A stretch of DNA of 64,000 nt from Paracoccaceae bacterium. GTDB taxonomy: Bacteria > Pseudomonadota > Alphaproteobacteria > Rhodobacterales > Rhodobacteraceae. Below the pieces are notes generated by a model. The model worked only from the letters and a program-made list of their open reading frames with translations. It did not search any database and was not told the DNA's origin. Both the position numbers and the translations under genes were made by a program. This document shows positions 59,799 through 64,000 of the stretch, in pieces (the stretch's first letter is position 1; each line of letters starts with the position of its first letter). The stretch spans positions 62,001 through 126,000 of the forward strand of contig JAFMKS010000001.1 in the NCBI GenBank assembly GCA_017852835.1, in the 5' to 3' direction.

Positions 59799-60890
59799 AT
59801 GAACCTTAGTAAATTTTTGGTAACTACCACCGCTTTGACATTGTCTGCGGGAATTGCGAGTTCTCAAGATATGACCATTGTATCTTGGGGTGGAGCGTAC
59901 TCGAAGTCACAGCTTAAGGCTTACCACGAGCCTTATTCAGAGAAGACTGGCGTGAACATAATTAATGATGATAGCTCTGCGGAAGCCGTTGCTAAGTTGC
60001 GTGCAATGAATGAAGCGAACAATGTTACATGGGACGTTGTCGACGTTGTTGCGGCAGATGCAATGCGTTTGTGCGATGAAGGATTAGCCCTTGAAATTGA
60101 CCATGATACGCAACTTGCACCGGCTCCAGACGGCACATCAGCATCTGAAGACTTCGGTGAATTGATTGTTTCAGACTGCTTTATCCCGCAAATCGTATAC
60201 TCTACAACTTTTGGCTATCGCACGGATTTAGTAGGCGACACTGCTCCGACGAGTGTATGCGCTGTTTTTGACTTAGAAAACTACCCCGGGAAGCGTTCTT
60301 TGGAAAAGCGGCCAATTAATAATATGGAATGGGCCTTACTTTGCGATGGAGTTGCAAAAGATGAAGTCTACAATGTTTTGGAGACGAGCGAGGGTCAAGA
60401 TAGAGCGCTGGCAAAATTAGATACGATCAAAGATAGTGTGGTATGGTGGTCAGCTGGTGCTGATACACCACAATTGCTGGCAGACGGCGAAGTCATTATG
60501 GGATCAACCTATAATGGTCGATTGTTCAGTGTCATTGAAGAACAAAAACAGCCTGTTGCTATGTTGTGGGATGCTCAGGTCTTTGATTTAGACGGTTGGA
60601 TTATTCCAGCGGGTCTTAGTGCCGAGCGCCAAAAACGTGCTCTTGATTATATTTACTTTGCAACAGACACTCAGCGTTTAGCTGATCAAGCGAAGTATAT
60701 TTCTTATGGTCCTGCGCGCGCTTCATCTGCACCGCTCGTTGGAAAACATGCTGACTTGGGAATTGATATGGCCCCTCATATGCCGACTGATCCAAATAAT
60801 GCAAAAAATACGTTTTTGTATAACTATGAATTTTGGGCAGATTATCGCGATGATATTGATGCAAAATTCCAAGCATGGCTTGCGCAATAA
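59799..60890 (+). CDS. Periplasmic substrate-binding protein (polyamine/PotD family)
   Basis: 363 residues. Sec signal peptide MNLSKFLVTTTALTLSAGIA with cleavage near ASSQ-DM, then the family start MTIVSWGGAYSKSQLKAYHE. IVYSTTFGYRTD and LDGWIIPAGLS follow the extracellular solute-binding family 1/PotD pattern. It binds a small cationic or acidic substrate, likely a polyamine by operon context. A stable hairpin lies right behind the stop. Confidence 0.82.
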   Translation: MNLSKFLVTTTALTLSAGIASSQDMTIVSWGGAYSKSQLKAYHEPYSEKTGVNIINDDSSAEAVAKLRAMNEANNVTWDVVDVVAADAMRLCDEGLALEIDHDTQLAPAPDGTSASEDFGELIVSDCFIPQIVYSTTFGYRTDLVGDTAPTSVCAVFDLENYPGKRSLEKRPINNMEWALLCDGVAKDEVYNVLETSEGQDRALAKLDTIKDSVVWWSAGADTPQLLADGEVIMGSTYNGRLFSVIEEQKQPVAMLWDAQVFDLDGWIIPAGLSAERQKRALDYIYFATDTQRLADQAKYISYGPARASSAPLVGKHADLGIDMAPHMPTDPNNAKNTFLYNYEFWADYRDDIDAKFQAWLAQ

Positions 60891-60902
60891 TTGATTAAGA
60901 TA

Positions 60903-60931
60903 ATGAGAGGCGCCTAAATGGCGCCTCTTAT
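60903..60931 (+). promoter_or_regulatory. Hairpin behind the binding-protein gene
   Basis: A 12-bp stem, one G-T pair: core GAGGCGCC (60907-60914) and GGCGCCTC (60920-60927) with a 5-base loop. No T-run follows, so it is more like an mRNA-stabilising or attenuating element between the binding protein and the permeases than a full terminator. Confidence 0.55.
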
Positions 60932-60984
60932 CATTGCTATACGAAATTGAGGCAAATTTGTTAGATTATTCCGAGAAATACTCA

Positions 60985-62229
60985 ATGGAAGTGGCGGACG
61001 GTACTCCATTAAAGAAGTCGCTCGCGCGCTCACTCCGTAAAGAAAAGTTACGCGCGTTAGCACTAATTGCTCCATTGCTTATTTTTGTATTGGTTACATT
61101 TGTACTGCCGATTGGTACGATGCTCACCCGTTCCATTGATAACAGTATAGTGGAAGAAATTTTGCCAAGAACAGTTTTGGCACTGGAAGACTGGAATGAG
61201 AAAGGTGATGAGCTGCCCAATGAAATGGTGTTTCGGTCTTTCGTGGAAGATTTCCAGGATGCGATTGCAGATAAAAACCACACAAAGATTGGATCCCGGC
61301 TTAATTACGAAGTGAGTGGGATGTCCTCGCTCTTCAGGAAGTCTGCAAGGAAAGTGAAAAAATGGGATTTAACAGACAATGCCCCAATTAAGCAAAAGTT
61401 GATCGAGGTAAATAAGGCGTGGGGAGATGTTGAAACGTGGGCTGTTATTAAAACTCACTCAGTAGCCCTCACAAACGGTTATTTTTTAAATGCTGTCGAC
61501 ATGCAGCGTACACCATTCGGTGCCCAAGCTCAGCCAGAAAACAAACAAGTATTGGTAAAGCTATTCATCAGAACTTTAAAAATGTCACTGATCATTACCG
61601 GCATGTGTATTTTACTTGGATATCCCGTGGCGTGGCTATTAGCAAATTTGTCGAACCGAACATCAAACTTATTGCTCATTCTTGTGTTATTACCTTTTTG
61701 GACGTCACTTCTGGTCAGGACCTCTGCTTGGAAGGTAATGCTTCAGAACCAAGGTGTTATTAATGATCTACTCGTATGGATAGGCTTAATTACGGAAGGT
61801 TCTCGGCTAGAAATTATCAATAATCAATTCGGCACAATTGTTGCCATGACTCATATTTTACTCCCGTTTATGATCTTACCAATGTACTCCGTTATGAAGA
61901 CAATTCCTCCGTCATATTTGAGAGCTGCGAAGTCATTGGGGGCGACCAATTGGACAGCATTCTGGCGTGTTTACTTTCCTCAGTCAGTGCCTGGAATTGG
62001 CGCAGGTTCAATCCTAGTATTTATTTTAGCGATTGGGTATTACATAACCCCAGAGATTGTTGGCGGCACTGATGGCATCTTCATATCTAACCGAATTGCT
62101 TATCATATCAGCTCTTCTTTAAATTGGGGTTTAGCCTCTGCGCTTGGTGCAATCTTACTCGGAGTAGTTCTGCTATTATACTGGGTGTATGATAAAATAG
62201 TTGGTATCGATAACGTTAAATTGGGATAA
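60985..62229 (+). CDS. ABC transporter permease (PotB-like) with long periplasmic insert
   Basis: 414 residues. After the first membrane segment (about 24-45) comes a ~120-residue polar insert, then five more membrane segments and the loop AAKSLGATNWTAFWRVYFP (about 310-328). ATG at 60985 gives MEVADGTPLKKSL, like known relatives; a TTG at 60958 with GAGG five bases before is a possible start. A+T-rich coding sequence (20 G/C in the 60 bases from 61561). Channel subunit with the next gene. Confidence 0.82.
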   Translation: MEVADGTPLKKSLARSLRKEKLRALALIAPLLIFVLVTFVLPIGTMLTRSIDNSIVEEILPRTVLALEDWNEKGDELPNEMVFRSFVEDFQDAIADKNHTKIGSRLNYEVSGMSSLFRKSARKVKKWDLTDNAPIKQKLIEVNKAWGDVETWAVIKTHSVALTNGYFLNAVDMQRTPFGAQAQPENKQVLVKLFIRTLKMSLIITGMCILLGYPVAWLLANLSNRTSNLLLILVLLPFWTSLLVRTSAWKVMLQNQGVINDLLVWIGLITEGSRLEIINNQFGTIVAMTHILLPFMILPMYSVMKTIPPSYLRAAKSLGATNWTAFWRVYFPQSVPGIGAGSILVFILAIGYYITPEIVGGTDGIFISNRIAYHISSSLNWGLASALGAILLGVVLLLYWVYDKIVGIDNVKLG

Positions 62230-62235
62230 TGGAAG

Positions 62236-63459
62236 ATGATGTTAGTTAACTCTACACCAGAAAGCCTGTTGACTAAAAGCGTGCCAATTGTTGTTGCAGG
62301 AGCTATATTTGGTACAGTGTATGGACAAGTAAATGGTTTAGTCATTTTAGGTTTTAGCGCAGGGGCCTTTGTCAGCTTATTGCTGACACTATTCTATGCT
62401 GGAGTTTTGAAACAAAAATTCCTTTCTCATGTAATAAATATTGCGCTATTTGGAACTTTCGGACTGTTATCAAGCAGCCTTCACAGCGCCATTTTTTATG
62501 TGATCTTGAGTATTGCATTCGTTTGGTTTATCTTTTGGGTTACAGAGGCTAAGTATCGTGCGAACCTATTACCTTACCTTAGCTCTTCGCAAGTGGCATG
62601 GCATTACTTGTTTAGATTGATATGTGGTGCCATATTTCTATTTCTCATCACTCCGATTTTGGTAGTTTTGCCTTTATCGTTCAACGCGCAAGACTTCTTT
62701 ACGTTCACTCCAGAGATGCTCCGGTTCGAGCCTGAGGGTTACTCTCTTAAACATTATCGTGACTTTTTGGGTTTGAGAGTGGACTCAAATGGTGAATGGT
62801 TAAGGGCATTCCAAAACTCGCTAATAATTGCTCCGCTTGCAACTTTGATATCGGTAACGTTTGGTACGCTTGCAGCAATAGGGCTAAGTCAGTCGCATGT
62901 CCCAATGAGACGTGCAATTATGGCAATTTTAATTTCACCAATGATCGTACCTTTGATAATTTCAGCGACAGGCATGTTTTTTTTCTATTCAGACATGGGC
63001 AATTTTTTGGAGGAAACAGTCGGGATAAACAAGAACGCTGTCGGTTACATAAAAGTTGTACTGGCGCATGCTGTTCTGGGAATTCCGTTTGTTATTATTA
63101 CAGTGACAGCCACCTTGGTAGGCTTTGATCGGTCTCTAACGCGAGCGTCAGCAAATTTAGGTGCTAACTCCATCACAACATTTTTTCGCGTTCAAATGCC
63201 ATTGATCTTACCTGGTGTCATATCGGGCGGTCTATTTGCTTTCATTACGTCGTTTGATGAAGTTGTGGTTGTAATGTTCATAGGATCTGCTGGACAAAAA
63301 ACTTTACCTTGGCAGATGTTTTTAGGTTTGCGTGAACAAATTTCACCAACTATTCTTGCAGTTGCAACAATTTTGGTAGTGTTGTCGATAGCCTTACTTT
63401 CTACAGTTGAATTATTGCGCCGCCGTTCTGAGCGTTTGCGCGGCATGTCCCCCAGCTGA
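62236..63459 (+). CDS. ABC transporter permease (PotC-like) with extra N-terminal membrane segments
   Basis: 407 residues. About four hydrophobic segments at the N-terminus (about 14-100), not found in E. coli PotC (264 residues), then the permease core from about 128, with ASANLGANSITTFFRVQMPLI (about 300-320). ATG at 62236 six bases after the previous stop. Probably partners the preceding permease. A+T-rich like it. Confidence 0.82.
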   Translation: MMLVNSTPESLLTKSVPIVVAGAIFGTVYGQVNGLVILGFSAGAFVSLLLTLFYAGVLKQKFLSHVINIALFGTFGLLSSSLHSAIFYVILSIAFVWFIFWVTEAKYRANLLPYLSSSQVAWHYLFRLICGAIFLFLITPILVVLPLSFNAQDFFTFTPEMLRFEPEGYSLKHYRDFLGLRVDSNGEWLRAFQNSLIIAPLATLISVTFGTLAAIGLSQSHVPMRRAIMAILISPMIVPLIISATGMFFFYSDMGNFLEETVGINKNAVGYIKVVLAHAVLGIPFVIITVTATLVGFDRSLTRASANLGANSITTFFRVQMPLILPGVISGGLFAFITSFDEVVVVMFIGSAGQKTLPWQMFLGLREQISPTILAVATILVVLSIALLSTVELLRRRSERLRGMSPS

Positions 63460-63470
63460 TCAGGGTGATT

Positions 63471-64000
63471 ATGGAAACCGCCTTGATAACGCACGCGGAT
63501 TGCTTGAATCATGTCACTCCTGCTGGTCATCCTGAACAGGTTGCCCGTCTGGAACACGTGTTGCATGCGCTGGCTCCATTGGATTTAAATCGCATCACGG
63601 CGCCTTTGGCAGCGGATGATGATTTGCTGCGTATTCATCCAAGGTCCTACATTGATGAAATCAAACAGATGCGACCAGAGTCAGGAACGTTTCAGGTGGA
63701 TGCGGATACGCATATGTCACCTGGGTCTCTTGACGCGGCGTATCGCGCGGCGGGTGGAACATTGCGCGCCGTTGATATGGTTCTGAGGGGCGAAGCAAAA
63801 AATGCATTTGTGGCAGCGCGTCCGCCAGGACACCATGCAGAAACGGCTACGGCAATGGGCTTTTGCCTATTCGGAAACGTGGCACTAGGCGCAAAATACG
63901 CCTTGGATTATCACGGCCTGAAACGGGTTGCCGTTGTTGATTTTGATGTGCACCACGGAAATGGGACACAAGATATCCTTTGGGACGAGCCGCGTGCACT
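63471..64000 (+). CDS. Histone-deacetylase-family hydrolase (partial, 3' end outside)
   Basis: Open from ATG 63471 (after AGGGTG) to the window end, 176 codons. Family motifs: HPEQVARLEHV near the start, ARPPGHHAET (about 110), AMGFCLFGNVA, and the zinc ligands in VVDFDVHHGNGTQDI (about 150). Members deacetylate acetylpolyamines, acetoin-type compounds or acyl-lysine. Composition returns to the core level here, and the gene is outside the transporter operon in style. The proximity of polyamine genes makes acetylpolyamine a candidate substrate, but the same protein is common in this order without them. Confidence 0.85.
   Translation, partial: METALITHADCLNHVTPAGHPEQVARLEHVLHALAPLDLNRITAPLAADDDLLRIHPRSYIDEIKQMRPESGTFQVDADTHMSPGSLDAAYRAAGGTLRAVDMVLRGEAKNAFVAARPPGHHAETATAMGFCLFGNVALGAKYALDYHGLKRVAVVDFDVHHGNGTQDILWDEPRA

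Overview
The window looks like a piece of an alphaproteobacterial chromosome of the order Rhodobacterales (marine Roseobacter-type), close to the replication origin region. Reasons: the dnaA-dnaN-recF-gyrB block with rpsT, a crotonase-type hydratase, mutM, ubiE and ubiB next to it; plant-type gshA; potFGHI with a class III aminotransferase for putrescine; gltD-gltB; and GANTC (CcrM-type) sites near dnaA. Base composition is about half G+C in core genes and drops clearly at the right end. The genus cannot be fixed from sequence reading alone.

Layout. 0-8.6 kb (+): end of glpD, yggT, recQ, yaaA, manganese pyrophosphatase, HAD phosphatase, MaoC hydratase, then the overlapping trio ribF / UPF0260 protein / threonine aldolase. 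8.6-17.9 kb (-): gyrB, a LysE exporter, recF, dnaN, dnaA, rpsT, enoyl-CoA hydratase, mutM. 18-20.3 kb (+): ubiE-ubiB. 20.3-23.2 kb (-): a 45-codon ORF, gshA, a membrane protein coupled to rsmE. 23.2-26.4 kb (+): ubiA, an OmpA-domain protein and a coiled-coil membrane protein. 26.4-27.8 kb (-): moaE-moaD-pgsA. 27.9-30.2 kb (+): copper ATPase. 30.2-31.5 kb (-): aroQ, uppP. 31.7-37.9 kb (+): glutamate synthase gltD-gltB. 38.2-45.2 kb (+): mtgA, GST, queG, a HyuA-type ATPase, a ROK kinase and nagA. 45.2-49 kb: serine synthesis (serA and serC on -, serB divergent on +). 49.2-50.1 kb (+): msrB-msrA. 50.2-57.8 kb: a putrescine module (oxidase, potIHGF on -, GntR regulator and aminotransferase on +). 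58.0-58.5 kb (-): a 5'-truncated panB. 58.6-63.5 kb (+): a second polyamine-type ABC transporter, A+T-rich in its distal genes. 63.5 kb to the end (+): start of a histone-deacetylase-family hydrolase.

How the parts work together. The left half is housekeeping: replication, repair, ubiquinone synthesis (ubiE, ubiB, ubiA), glutathione, phospholipid and cell-wall lipid carrier recycling. The middle handles nitrogen assimilation (GOGAT), cell-wall sugar recycling (kinase plus nagA) and the full three-step route from 3-phosphoglycerate to serine. The right end is for polyamine capture and degradation: uptake by PotFGHI, then oxidation by the FAD enzyme or transamination, probably under the GntR regulator.

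The least ordinary items are: an 11-bp-period repeat built on CGTCGGTAT, found at two intergenic sites and, strikingly, inside the recQ coding sequence next to the DEAH box; a probable short RNA gene with two tiny ORFs behind gltB; the panB truncation at the edge of the second transporter operon; palindromes around dnaA, gyrB and the MaoC gene; and an internally duplicated OmpA-domain protein. I see no tRNA, rRNA, CRISPR array, insertion sequence or prophage.
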